Assembly: GCA_943704525.1 (NCBI GenBank)
Contig: CALSCQ010002348.1
Span: 1 to 21,844, forward strand
Origin: Pigoraptor vietnamica
Taxonomy: Eukaryota > Opisthokonta > Filasterea
Direction: 5' to 3'
Length of the DNA: 21,844 nt
Shown: positions 6,841-19,081 of the stretch, piece after piece
How positions within the stretch are numbered: position 1 is the stretch's first letter
How the letters are laid out: each line of letters opens with the position of its first letter
Made by a program: the position numbers and the translations under genes
Notes under the pieces: generated by a model
Database searches by the model: none
Seen by the model: only the letters and a program-made list of their open reading frames with translations
What the model was told of the DNA's origin: nothing

Positions 6841-9800
6841 TCACACATCCTCCTCGGTCAGTGTGGGTATCGTCGTCGAACCCCTCCCCGCCCCCTTTGC
6901 CGGCGGCGGCGCGAGCGGGAGCGTCCACGGGGTGCCATCGCGCACGCACAGCTTGGCGACCGCCCTCGTCAGCCCCTCGAGCGCCTTGCCCGCGCTCACG
7001 TGCACGACCTTCGGTATGGTGCCGCGCGCGTCGGCAAAACCGAGCTTGTCCAGGAGCCACTCGAGGTCCGGCGGCGTGAAGTTGCCTGCGTACGCCACGA
7101 GCTTGAGCTCTGGTTGGAGCACAAAGTGTTCGGGATCGCAGCGGTACACGCGGGGCGGGTCCGACGCCTCCTCACGGCTCGCCTGCGTATTGACATTGGT
7201 CAGTTCCATGCAAATGATATTGAGCCAAATGACGTCAGGAACCCAAGGGCCGAAGGAGAGAGACAGCAAGCAAATCCAGAGAGTGACAGTGATAGCATTG
7301 CACGCAGAGAGTTCCACAGTACGGATGGGACCACGTGACGCCATGCCGCACCTCACGCGCGCCCTCCTGGGCCTTGTCCGTGTCGGCATCGTCGTCCATC
7401 GCCCGCTCGGTGCGCTCGCGCTTGCGGCGCATGCGGTTCTGGATGGCCGACGACAGCCGCCGACTGAATTCGTCCTCGTACAGCGCGACGAGGCTGCGGA
7501 TGTACAGGTATAGGCTCACATCGAGGCTCACGGCGATGCCCTCGCGAAATTCCGTGAGCAGCTTGCAGTGGATCGTCCCTGCCGTCGCCGACACGAGCTG
7601 GCGAGCCTCCAGGTCCACCAAAAAGTGCGGTATGCCGAAGATGTCGTACTCGCGGCGCGCCGTACGGACAAACTGGAACCACTGGAAGGGCGTCATGGCG
7701 TCCGACTCCTCGCGGCGGCCGCGCCGCATCTGCGTGCCGCGGTCCTCGCGCTTCTGTATCCGCAGGCCGCCCTCTTTCGACGCGCCGCCGTCGATCAACA
7801 GGCAGAGGTGCTGGTCCAGAACGTCGTTGTTGCGGCCGCCGCGCTTGCGACGGAAGGACAGCTCCAGCCCGGCAATCTCCAGCAGGAGCCAGTCAGGGTC
7901 GAGGAAGCTGTGCCAGAAGCACGCCACCGTCGCCTCTCCCACGCGCAGGGACATGGCGCCCACGCGCAGCAGCTCAAAGATGTGCGCGCTCTTCGGACCC
8001 GTCAACGCGAGCGCGGCCGCCACCTGCCGCTCTCGCATGCGCCGCGCCATCGCTAGTTCGAGGTTGTCCTCCTCGTCGTCGGCCGCGGCGGCGGCGTTCT
8101 GCAGCAAGTTGAGCCTGAAGTTGTAGACCTTGGCCTTCTGCTCCGCGACCATCGTTCCGAGCAGCGCGATGCAACTGCCGAACGACGGCGCCGTCTCCTT
8201 TGACAGGATCAGGCGCAGCGAACGAATGTCCGCGGCGACAAATAGCGAGAGCGGGAGGGGCGCGGTTGGGCGCGTGCGCGGAAGCGTCCACAGGTCGTGG
8301 TACGTCGCGCTGAGGTCGAGCATCTCGATCACGAGGATGCGCGAACGGTTGTATTCGAGGTTCGCCTTGGCCGTTTCCAGGCGAACGGCGAGGCGGTCCA
8401 GACACTGCGAGCGCGTGGGGGCCCCCTTGCGACTCCGGTGGCGCACGTGCTTCGAGCCACCCGACCCGTCACGAATGCTGTCGGTGGACACGTGACCCGC
8501 GTGTGCGTTCGCGGCAGGGTCGTCGGCGGGGTCGCGCTGGGCGATAGCGAGGCCGACCTTCGAGAACTCGACAAAGCCGCTGAGTAGACCGCCTTTGGAA
8601 GAGAGCTGCGAGTGGCCGACGCTGTAGCGCATGAGAATGGAGCGGTCGCCGCCAAAGTTGACGCGGCCCTCGCTGAAGAGCCCGCGGGTGGACCACCGCG
8701 CCTTGCCGATCGTCTGCCCGAGGTTCATCGTCACGCTGAGCTGGCGGATGCGGCCCATATAGAGAAGCACGGGGGCGCTCTTCGATCCCGCCGAAGGCGC
8801 AGAGACGTCGGCCGCATCGTCAACCTGCATGGAATGCACGCGAGTAAGCGCGGAGGAGTGAGACGAGAACGGTGCGCATTACTACAACAACAACACGCAG
8901 ACGCACCCAGGCGCACACATGTACATACACATGGCCGCAGAAAAATACAAGCGCGGTCACGCAGGGCGTAACGCACCTTGACCGCGGGCGCCTTTTGTCC
9001 GGGCAGCACGACCGACTCGTCGTACATGTTACCGAGGAGTAACTTCCAGATGAGCTGTCGGCCGAACCACACCTTGCGAAATACGAGCAGCTCGTCCAGC
9101 TGTCGAATGTTGTAGTTCAGCAGCACCTCCCCCACGTCGCACAGCCCCTCCACGAGTGGGTGCGTCGCGCCGTGCAACCGGCTCACCGTCGCCTTCACGC
9201 GACGCACTTCGATTCCCAGACACTCCACCGGCGAGAACGGGTGCGCAAGGTTCAGCGAAAAGTCGGACAGGATGCACGTCATGTACTGCGACGTGCGCAC
9301 AGAGTCCACGGCGGCCGACGTGTCTCCCGCGCCTGCGACGCCGGGGCCATTGCCGATGCCGTTGCTGATACCGCCGCCGCTGCCGCTGCCACCGGGAAGC
9401 ACGGTGTCGTCGCCCGGCAGAGACGAGAGGAAGAGGGAGAGTGCGGGAAGGCGCACCTTGCACGCCACTTGCGACACGGGGATGCAGTTGACCTCGACGT
9501 GAATGGGATCCACGGCGAGTGAAATGGCCACGCGAATGGGAAACGACTCGACAGCGGCGCGCGTTTCCTCAGTTCCGCCGTCCGCTGCAGCAACGGACGA
9601 GAGCGACTGTGGGGCTGCCGCAGCGTCGCGCCGCGCGGCGCCGTCGTCGCCAAAGAGCGTGCGCCCGCGCAGCCTGCTCTGCCGCGCGTTGATGATCTCG
9701 TCCACGTACTCGAGAAGGCACGGGCGGAAGACGAGCGCGCGTGGCAGCGACTTGACGACACAGTCGACGTACATTCGGCCGTCCTTGAACACGCGCGGCG

Positions 9801-12800
9801 AGGCGCCGGCGGGCGGGGAGTTGCCGCGCGGGGGAAGGTCCGCTTCGTCCGCGTTGTGGTCGTCGGCACCCTGCGCCATATCCGGATCGTATACGACGCC
9901 CGTCATCGACTGGTAGTTGAGCCGCACGGCGATGGCCGGGATGAGTATGTACGTGTTGCGGTCGTGCGGCGGGGCGTTGCTCGCGTCCGTGACCGTCGCA
10001 GCGCCCTTCGCCTGGTGCTGTACGCGCTGGTTCGCTTGCAACTGGAGCAGTTCGAGCTGCCGCTGCTGCGCCGACTGCTCCGCCGGGTGCAGCGTGCACA
10101 TCCCGTGATCGATGCTCACCGTCACGTCGATCCGAAAATCGAGGTCTGTCGCGGCCACTGCGTCGTCGTGGTCGCCTTGCTCCTGTGCGCTCTGCATCGT
10201 GGGAGGTTCCGGAACGCTCGGTCGCGGCGACGTCCCCGTGAGCGACATGGAGCGCGCGCGCCTGTGCCTCGGACCCACAGCCGCCGCCGTCACGTCCGCC
10301 GCGGCCGCGGGCGACAGGTTGATGGAGCTGGCTCTGCGCGTGAAGGGAGACGGCATGCGGAGGGCACTCGGGACGGCGGAGGCGGGCGAGACTGGCGAGA
10401 TTGGCCGCGACGGCCCGCGGGACTCCGATTCTTCCGCGAGCGCGGACAGCGACGACTGCACATCCGTCATGGAGAGGGCCGGAGCAGGAGTGGCGGCGAG
10501 CGACGACTGCGACGCGTGTCGCGACAGAGAGCTTGCCTGGCTCACGCGGCGGCTAATGTTGGCAGCGTGCGCGGCCTGCACTCCGGACGACGCCGAGAGG
10601 GACGTCACGGCCTCGCCCAGCATGGCCAGGTACTCGCCGACGCGGGTGTCCAGGTCGACGTTGAGTCCGGACATGTGCCAAGCCAGCGCAATCCCCATGC
10701 GGTTGAGTGCGGGCCCGGCCCCAAAGACCTCGTGGCGCTCGACGAGCGAGCACAGCTTGTACGTGCCGCGGGGGACGACGGCGACGTTCATCGCGTTCGA
10801 AGCCACCGCGCCGTAGTAGTTGGGCGACTTGGCGTCAAACGACTCGACAAAGTGCGCGGCGAACGACGAGAAGCTGCCGGCGCTCGTCTCGGAGCCCGCG
10901 GCGGAGAACTTCATCGCCTCGATCGCGACGACGCACGCGGGCGGCGGCCTCATGCTGGGGTCGAGGGAGAGCGGGGCGCGTCGCATGTCGAGCGGAATCG
11001 CGATGCAAATGTGGTCGACCGTGACGAGAACAAACGATGTCGGCCGCGAGAGGTCCGTCTGCGACGTCGCCAGCCCGGAGGCCTTCCGGCTTACGCTCGG
11101 GCTGCGCGCGTGGCTGGGCCGGTGCACGGCAAGTGGGCGCTTCGCCGCCGCGTCCCTGTCGTCCGCGCACAGCATTTCAAATTGCGCGCCCCAAAAATCA
11201 AGGGCCGCCTGCACCGCAACCCACAGCTCGGTGCCCTTGTCGAACGCGAGCGTCGGGATCAGCGCGCTCGTACTCTTGACCGACAGCCGCATGGCGTTGC
11301 TCCCCTCGTCCTTCTCCGCCGACTCCATCGAAGCGGTCGACGGCCGCGAGCTCGAAATGCTCGGCGCCTCCGCCGTGTTACGGAGAGCAAGTCCCGAAGT
11401 GAAGAACGCCACGTCCGCAACGCCGGGCGTCATCGAGGTCGCCGACGTCGACGAATCCGGCAGCGCCTTGGAAGACGTCAGCGTGCACAGCACGTCGACG
11501 CTCACGCACCACAACGCAACTAGCGTCGGGCGCCCCATCGCCGCACGGGGACTCGACATGTCGAGACGGCTCGTGAGCACGGCCTCAAAGCAGTTCGTGC
11601 GGAAACAAACGCCATATTCCGACCCCGCGACGGTCGCCGACATGCCCTCGAACACAGCGCGCACGGCGTACGTGTGCACAGGCGGCGACGGCGCCGGGGG
11701 CCCGTCGAGCACGGAGTGGGCCGAACTGCGGCGCCGGTTTGACGCCATGGACGCGTGCGACGAGGCGAGCGCGGCCTCCTCGCGCGCGGCCAGCACGCTC
11801 GACAGGCGCGCAATTTCGCGCTGCATTGCCTTCTGGACGAGGAGAAGATGCCCAACGACGTCGGTAGGGAGCACGAGCGACAGGCGCTCAACGACCACGG
11901 CGCAGTTCAGGTGCACGCGCTGCCTCGCCAGCAGGGAAGCGGCCGCGGCCGTGTTGCTTCCGGCGCGCGGGTGGTGCGACGGGGCGACATGCACGACGCC
12001 GGCATCGGCCGCAGTCACGCGGAGGACGATTCGCGGCAGCGCAAACCCCGCGGTGCGCACATCTCCCCCCTTCTTTACATTTGACCGCTGCGCGCCCAAA
12101 CCCTGCCCACGTGACTCCAGCCCGCCCGCGCCGGACGCGCCCGCGTTTGCGCTCGGCTGCGCGAGGCCGTTCATGTGCAGTCGGGTGCGGAGGGTCACGC
12201 GATGGTGAGCAATTTCGACCGCTCCGACGCGCGTGCCGCCGGGTCGCGTGTGGAAGGACGCTGCGAGCGTGGGGACCGAGTACTGCACGCGCAGGGCAGG
12301 TAAAAGGTTCGCGCCGATGGAGAAGTTGGGCAGCGAGAGGATGAGGTTGGTCGCGGGATTATTCTTCGGATCCTTCCCCATGGACACGCGGCGCGCGACG
12401 GGGCGCTTCTGCTTGCGTGGAAGCGCGTGCACGAAGCGGCGACCCTCGCGCTCGATCGCCGCCGTCCACTTCTCCACGAGGACGTCCAGCTGAGAGAGGC
12501 TGCGGAGGGCGTTGATCTCAAAGGCCGCCCACTTGGCCACCGCCGACTCGGTCACCGCGGGCGTCGACAGGGGCTCCACCGTGAGCATCCGCTCTACGCG
12601 GCTCGCGGACACGCACGCTCGGCGCACCTGGATCCGGCAGATGCCAGACGCATCCGCCGCCGACGCGTGCGTTCCCGGCGCCTCGTGCGCGGGCGCGCCG
12701 GCGAGTGACTGCGTGAGGGACACGACGTCCAAGTCTATCCGCTCAATGTGCGCGATCGCCGACGCAATAGAGCGAATGTGGGAAAGCCCCTCGATGGACC

Positions 12801-15800
12801 CCTCGGGGCGCGCGTGCTGCGCATGGGCATCCGTTCGCGACGCCGACACCTGCAGGCCCGCGAACGCGAGCTCGGCGTGGACGTCCCTGAACGCCGTCGA
12901 CAGCGCAATGCGGTCAACGACGACGGCGACGTGCGTGAGCAAGCGGTAGCGCAGCCGGCGTCCCCGCGGCTCGCGCAGGCGCATCGCGATGTCGCTGTAG
13001 ATGCCCCCTGCGGCGAGCGATGGGACGGCGTGGATGACGGCCGCTGGACCCAGCGTCTGCATCTCCGTCCCCTCGTCGTCAAGCGACCCAACCGAGTGCG
13101 CGCGCGGGGGCTCGGCGGCCTCGTGGAGACCCTCGGGCACTGACGAGCTGCGCACGAGCCCACCGTCCTCGTCGTCATCGTCCTCGCCGGCGTCGGTGTC
13201 GACGGGATCTTTCGCGGGCAGGCTTCGCAGGACGTCCGTGAAGAACGGCACGACGGCCGTCTGCGCGTGCCACACGATGCTGCCGACGCGCGCCATCGCC
13301 CGCGCGGTCACCGTGGGCTCCTCCGGGCGCGGCTCGAGGAGAGGCGTCTGGATCCACGACGAGAAGCTCTGCGAGGCCTGTCGCGACACGGCTGTTGCCT
13401 TGCGCGCGCTCATGTCCGCGCCGCCGTCAAGCTGCACGTTGCGCACGACAATGTAAGTGTCGCGCGTGCGAACGGCGGAGTCATCCGGAAGCCACTGATC
13501 CGGCAGAGATTCCTCGGCGGCCGTGAGCAGCGAAACACTCGCGTGCTTCAGCACCGCCGACACCGACAGCCGTTCGCCCGGGTTCAGCCCGAGCGGCGCA
13601 CCACTCTCCTTGTGCTTCTCGACGCCAAAAATCGGGGCGAGCGTGTCCCACACGTCATCCGCGTGGGCGCCCTGCACCTGCAGCCACGGCCCAAAGTTCG
13701 CGACCGTTTCCGTGAACGAGGCGTCCTTGAGTAACAGGCCGGTGGCGATCGACGGTTGCACCTCGTGACGGTGGCGCCTGCGCGCGCGCGGCGGCCCTGC
13801 CAGGAACGCAGAGTTGTGCGCCGTCGCCTGTGCTCTCGCAAGCAGCATGCAGTGGCGAAAGTGCATGAGCACGCGCCAGTGCAGCTCGCCCTGGAGCCGC
13901 GACGTGGCCCGCCACGAGTCCTTGAAAATGCCGGGGTTGCAGCACACGGCAATCGTGCGCGTAATGCGCCCGCACTCCGAGACAAAGCGCCGGCGGTAGC
14001 GCGTGTAGTCCTCCGAACGCTCCGACGCCACCGCGGCGAGGGATTCGATGTGCGGGTGCCACTCGGTTCCCACTGACACCACGACAGGGACGGCGCTGCG
14101 GGCGCTGCACGTCCACACGTGGCCAACCGTGATGCGCGCGCGCGTGTCGGCCAGCGACGCGCGGAAGCCGTTCGCAGAGACGTCGTCGATGGCGCCCACA
14201 ATCAGCGGCGTGCCCGCGGAAGCGCGCAGAGCGAGCACCGTTCCGCCGGGACACCCCTCGGGGCCCCACGCGAACGTCGACAGCGACGCCTTGACCGAGC
14301 CCACGTGCGCGTTGACGCAGAATTCGACGGGAGCCGTCTCAATGTGCGACGGCTGCGCCGGGTCGAGAATGGCGGAGATGTCCCTGCGCGCGCCTTTTAA
14401 GGCAGGCTGCAGCACCACGCTCGCCGACAGCGAGAGGCCGTCCAGCGCAATCTCGACCGACGAGCACCGCGGCACAGGCGGGTCGTCGTCCGCCGTCACC
14501 ACGACAGTGGCCACGGACGAGCGCCGGCTCTGCGCCTGCGCGGCCTGCACGCGCGAGATTTCCTGGAGGCACGCTACTCGCACGCTCGGTACGGAGATCT
14601 GCACTCGCTCGCGCGCACACGGGACGGGTGCGGCGGGGAGTCGCCCCGCATCGCTCGCGTACGACAACACCATCGAGTCGAGCACGTCGTTCGGTCGCAG
14701 CGGATTACCCACAAAGGCGTTGTCGAGGAGGTCCGAGATGCACAGCACGACGAGCGGCGACACGGCCACCTCGATCACGCGGGTCGCATGCACAATCGTC
14801 GTCGACGTCTTCCGAATGGAGGCGCCGCCCAACAGACTCTGGACGTCCATCGTGCTCATCGCAGCGCGCGAGTGGACGGACGAGTGCCGCGGCCGCGTGT
14901 CCCAGCTGCTCGCATCGTCTCCATTTCCGAACGTGCTCGAAGCGCCCGCGCCCTCGCCGTCGTCACCCTCTCCACTGGGCGGAAGGGGCGCGTGGGGCAG
15001 TACAAAGAGAGATGACGACCGGGCACGCGAAGGCCCCCGCGCACGTGCAGGAAGCGTGTGTGTGCGCAGGAGTGCGCGGTAGGGCGACGTGGCGGAGACG
15101 AGCCGACGCGCGGACATGGTCGACGCGACAGAGCTGCGCCGTCGGCCGCGCCCGCCGCGACTCACGGCACCGTCCTCATCCTGGGCAGACTGAGCGTCGA
15201 CAAACACAGAGTGGGACGCGGACGTCTCGTCCCCATCGCCGTCGTCGCCGTCACTGCCCTCGGACCCGTCGTACGACGATCGCGCCGAGTGGAACGACTC
15301 GTCGCTGTCGCTCTTTTCACTGTCGTCATCATCCGGCGTGGGAAGTACAAACGAGAGGGCGTCGTCGTCCGGGCGGAGCACGCTCCCGCGCCGGCTGCCG
15401 CGCATACTCACCGCGGCGAGGCTGACCGACAGCCTGCGTGCCGCCGAGCGCGCTGCCAGTACGTTCTCGTCAAACACGTCGAACCCGTGCATCGAGGCGT
15501 CGTCCTCGGTGTCCCCTCCGCCGAGCACCCCGTCTTCGCCGTCGCTGCCGCTGTCGTGGTCGCCGACCTCGAGCAGTTCGTTCACGAGGCGCTCTTCGTC
15601 CGCGTCCCCGGCGCCCTCGTCGTCGCCGCCCTTGCCCGCGCTCTCGTCCCACAGGAACGACAGCAGGCGGCGGTCGCGGTCCTCGGTCGAAAGGAATCGC
15701 CGCTGCCGGCGCATGTCCGCGCGCCAGTCCGGCGATTCGTCCAACAGCGAAATCCGGAAGCCCGCGGCCAGGCGTGCCACCTCCAGCCACTGCTCCGTAC

Positions 15801-18800
15801 CGTCCTCGGGCACGTCCGCGCACGCAGAAAGCGCCGCGATGGCCACGTCGTCGATGCTCACGTTCACGCGCTTATTGGCGCCGTCCGCGACGAGCGAGTC
15901 CGAGAGCACCGACACGCCCCGCGGGAGTCGCACAGCGATGCAAGCGTCGTCAGTCCCTATCCCAAGCGCGACGGGTCCCGTGAGCAGCGACAGCGTCGTA
16001 TGCATGTCGTCCACTTCGTCCGGAATTTCGCACAGGTATAGCGCGTTGTCCGCGTCGCGAAAGTGGAACCCGAACCGCTGCGCCCACGACCCGATCGCGA
16101 CGAGCAGCGCAGGCGACGGCCGTCCACTCACAGCCCCGAGCGCAATCCGGTATTGCGATGCGTACGCAATTTCCAGCGGCGCCGGCCCGTAGTACCTGTG
16201 GCCGCGCAGCGACAGCCCGTCAATGTGGATCGAATCGCCCGGCGGATCGTCATCGCGCGCGGGGAACAGGCTCGAGGCGCGGCGTGCCTGGTCGACACCC
16301 CCACGCCGGTAGTGCGCGCCACGACCCGAGGGACCGGCGGTGGGTCGCGTGAGGGAGGGGGACGGTATGATCATGAGCGGCGTCACGTCCAGCTCAAGGT
16401 CCATCGACTCGCGCGTGTTGCGCACGTCGAGGTTCAGCTCGGCAAAGCGGATGCGCGCACAGTCCGGGTCGTTCGCGTAGAGCGTCTGTGGCAGCTCGAC
16501 CGTCGCGTTGAGCACGTGGACGCTGACGTATATCTCGGTGGAGTTCTCGGGCTCAGGGGGCGGCGCGGGCGGGGGAGGCCAACCGCGCGCGACCTTTGCC
16601 CTGAACTCGTCCGGCGAGCACATTTCCGTGGTGTCCCCAAAGTAATTGTCCTTGATGAAGAGCACGTAGCGCACGAAAAACCCAAAGGCAATGAGCGTCA
16701 GACGGCGCGCCTCAAAGCGGAGGTCGATCTTGTCCGTGTGCTTGGGCGACACGGTGCGGTGCGCGGCACGTGACAGGTCGAAGGCAAAGTCTTCGATGAC
16801 CCAGTAGGGGCCCGCGGGGTCATCCATGTTCTGCAGTATGGTGCTCGACCGCGGCAGCTGCAGCTTCACGTTGAGGCGGGGCACCTGAGCAAGGAAGTAA
16901 GCGACTGTGGACACTTCAAGACATACCAGGCACATTCCCACACTATCACGGATACGCAACGGCGAGCACCGCGACTCACCCGCATTCGCGTTGTGTGTTG
17001 GCTGACTGGCGAATTGAACTCGAGCATGGGAACGTTCACCACAATTTCAAGCTGCGGCGCGTCCAGCACGAGTAACGCTGCACGGCAAGTCATACAATAA
17101 GATTGAAACCGAACACTCGCCTAGAGACCCAACTACAGTATCAGATACAACGCATCCCCGTTCGCATTCACGCTGGCAGACACACAGACGCGGACACGCG
17201 CGCGCGTTCAGCCGCACACATACCGTTGTCGTCGAGGTCATCCGGCTGCCCGACGACGTTGAACTGGTTGACGCACCAAAACACGGACGTGGCGCGCCCT
17301 CGTATTGTCACGACGTACTCAAAGGGCACAAAATGGGCGAGGTCGGGCGTGTCGCCATAGCTCGTCCAGTCGTTCGCGAGCGCAATAATGCGACGGATGA
17401 GCGGACGGACGTAATGCACCTCCCCCCCGTCCAAGTCGAGATCGAACGTCCACCGATGCACCGCGTTCCATTGGAGAGGGTTGTGCATAAGGACGCGCAG
17501 CTGGAGGAGGTGCGGGAGCACCATGAGCGCAACAGGCATACCCCCTCACCCCACCCCCCTTCAACGCATACAGAGCACACGCACACAGGCGCACGTGCGT
17601 TACGCACCCCCAGTCGCCGGCAGCCGAGGAGCCACTTGTAGGGCTTGTGCGAGAGCGTGGCCTTGGCCTGGTGGATGACGGCGCTGATTTCGGGCGTGTA
17701 CCCGTTCGGGCCGTGCGACATTGGATAGACGACCTCCACTTCCGATTGCCGCCCAACGGCCACCGCGAGCTCCTCCCACTGCGAATCCTTCTCGCCGACG
17801 TTCTGCGGGCGATGTGGTGTCAACAGCAGCAAAAATTGGGGACAAGTGAGAGCACGTCGAAACAGGGGGCGCTTTTAGCGTGGTCACTTGCACACCATAT
17901 GCGAGAGAGTGTGTGTGCGTACATGCGTTAGAACTGTGAGGGGAATTCTTCCTCTGAATTCAAGCATCACTGCCGTCGCACACCAAACGGGTACCCCGTA
18001 CTATGTCCGATGGGCACTCACTAGCGCATGCCGCACACACAGCCACACACCTGCTTCGCGGGGCCGTACGGCACGCGCACGGTCGAGTCACCGGTGAAGT
18101 TGACGCGAGCGCGGAACGTCGGAAAGAGGCGTGGCTCGCCTATCTGTGGCTCCGGCGGAACGACGCCGTCCTCGTAGTCCCACGGAAAGAAGTATTTGAC
18201 AATGGCCGCTCTGCAGGTGGTGTGGGTGTGGTTAACAGGAATGCGCACGTGGCGTGCAAAGGCGAGTAAGCAACGAGCACGCAGATCAAGCAGGAACAAG
18301 CACGCGGGTCTGCACGCAACCGCATTAGTGCCAGGGCCGCAAGCAATCCACGCACCGCTGACTGTCCGCCCACGGCCCATACGAGATGATCGTGTCGCCG
18401 CCAAGTGACACCGAGACCTCCCACAGGGGATCGATGCCCACGGCGAGGCTCTCCTCCGTCGTCAATCCTACTCACAGACATACAAACACGCAACACACAC
18501 ACGCACAAAAGGTGTCAGACACAGTCAGAGCAAGACAATACAAACACGAACGCGACAATCGACGAGGTTGTGTCGGCGCACCTGCGACGTCGACGCGGTA
18601 CTCGACTACCATGTCCGGTGCATTCATTATGAGGTCGCGGCTCTCGGAAACATCTTTTGTGTCCTTCTCGTAAAGCGCCGCACGCGGACGCATGCTAATG
18701 GGCGTAACAAATGGTGACGTGAGCGTACGCAGAGCCACGGCTGTCGCCAACTCGCGCACATCAGAGAAAATTTCACATGCGTACGCTCGCGTAGGGTGAG

Positions 18801-19042
18801 TAAGTGATGTGCGCACGCGCGCGTTGGCAACTCACAAGCTGACATGGATCTCCTTCCCGATGTTCTTTGAGCTCCATATGTGGTCGACGGGCAGCAACCG
18901 AAGCGTCCCGCGCTTCACGACAAAGTTGCACACCGTCTGGTACACGTCAAAGGGGTTCGACGCCTGCGAACGCACCGCACGGCCGCTTCAGTCCACGCAC
19001 CGGGGACACGTAATCGCATTCGATGGACGTCACATACACGCA

Positions 19043-19081
<39 letters not shown>

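Noticed and set aside
7208-7237. Octamer ATGCAAAT and CRE TGACGTCA as an intronic enhancer
   Set aside because: Short consensus matches occur by chance and nothing else in the intron supports enhancer function, so they are only noted in the intron entry.
9856-11523. A 555-codon plus-strand open frame, and others such as 10820-12208 and 15058-16041, inside the Csf1-like gene
   Set aside because: They are antisense or shifted-frame shadows of the 7.9-kb Csf1 exon, with Arg-rich composition and no recognisable domain.
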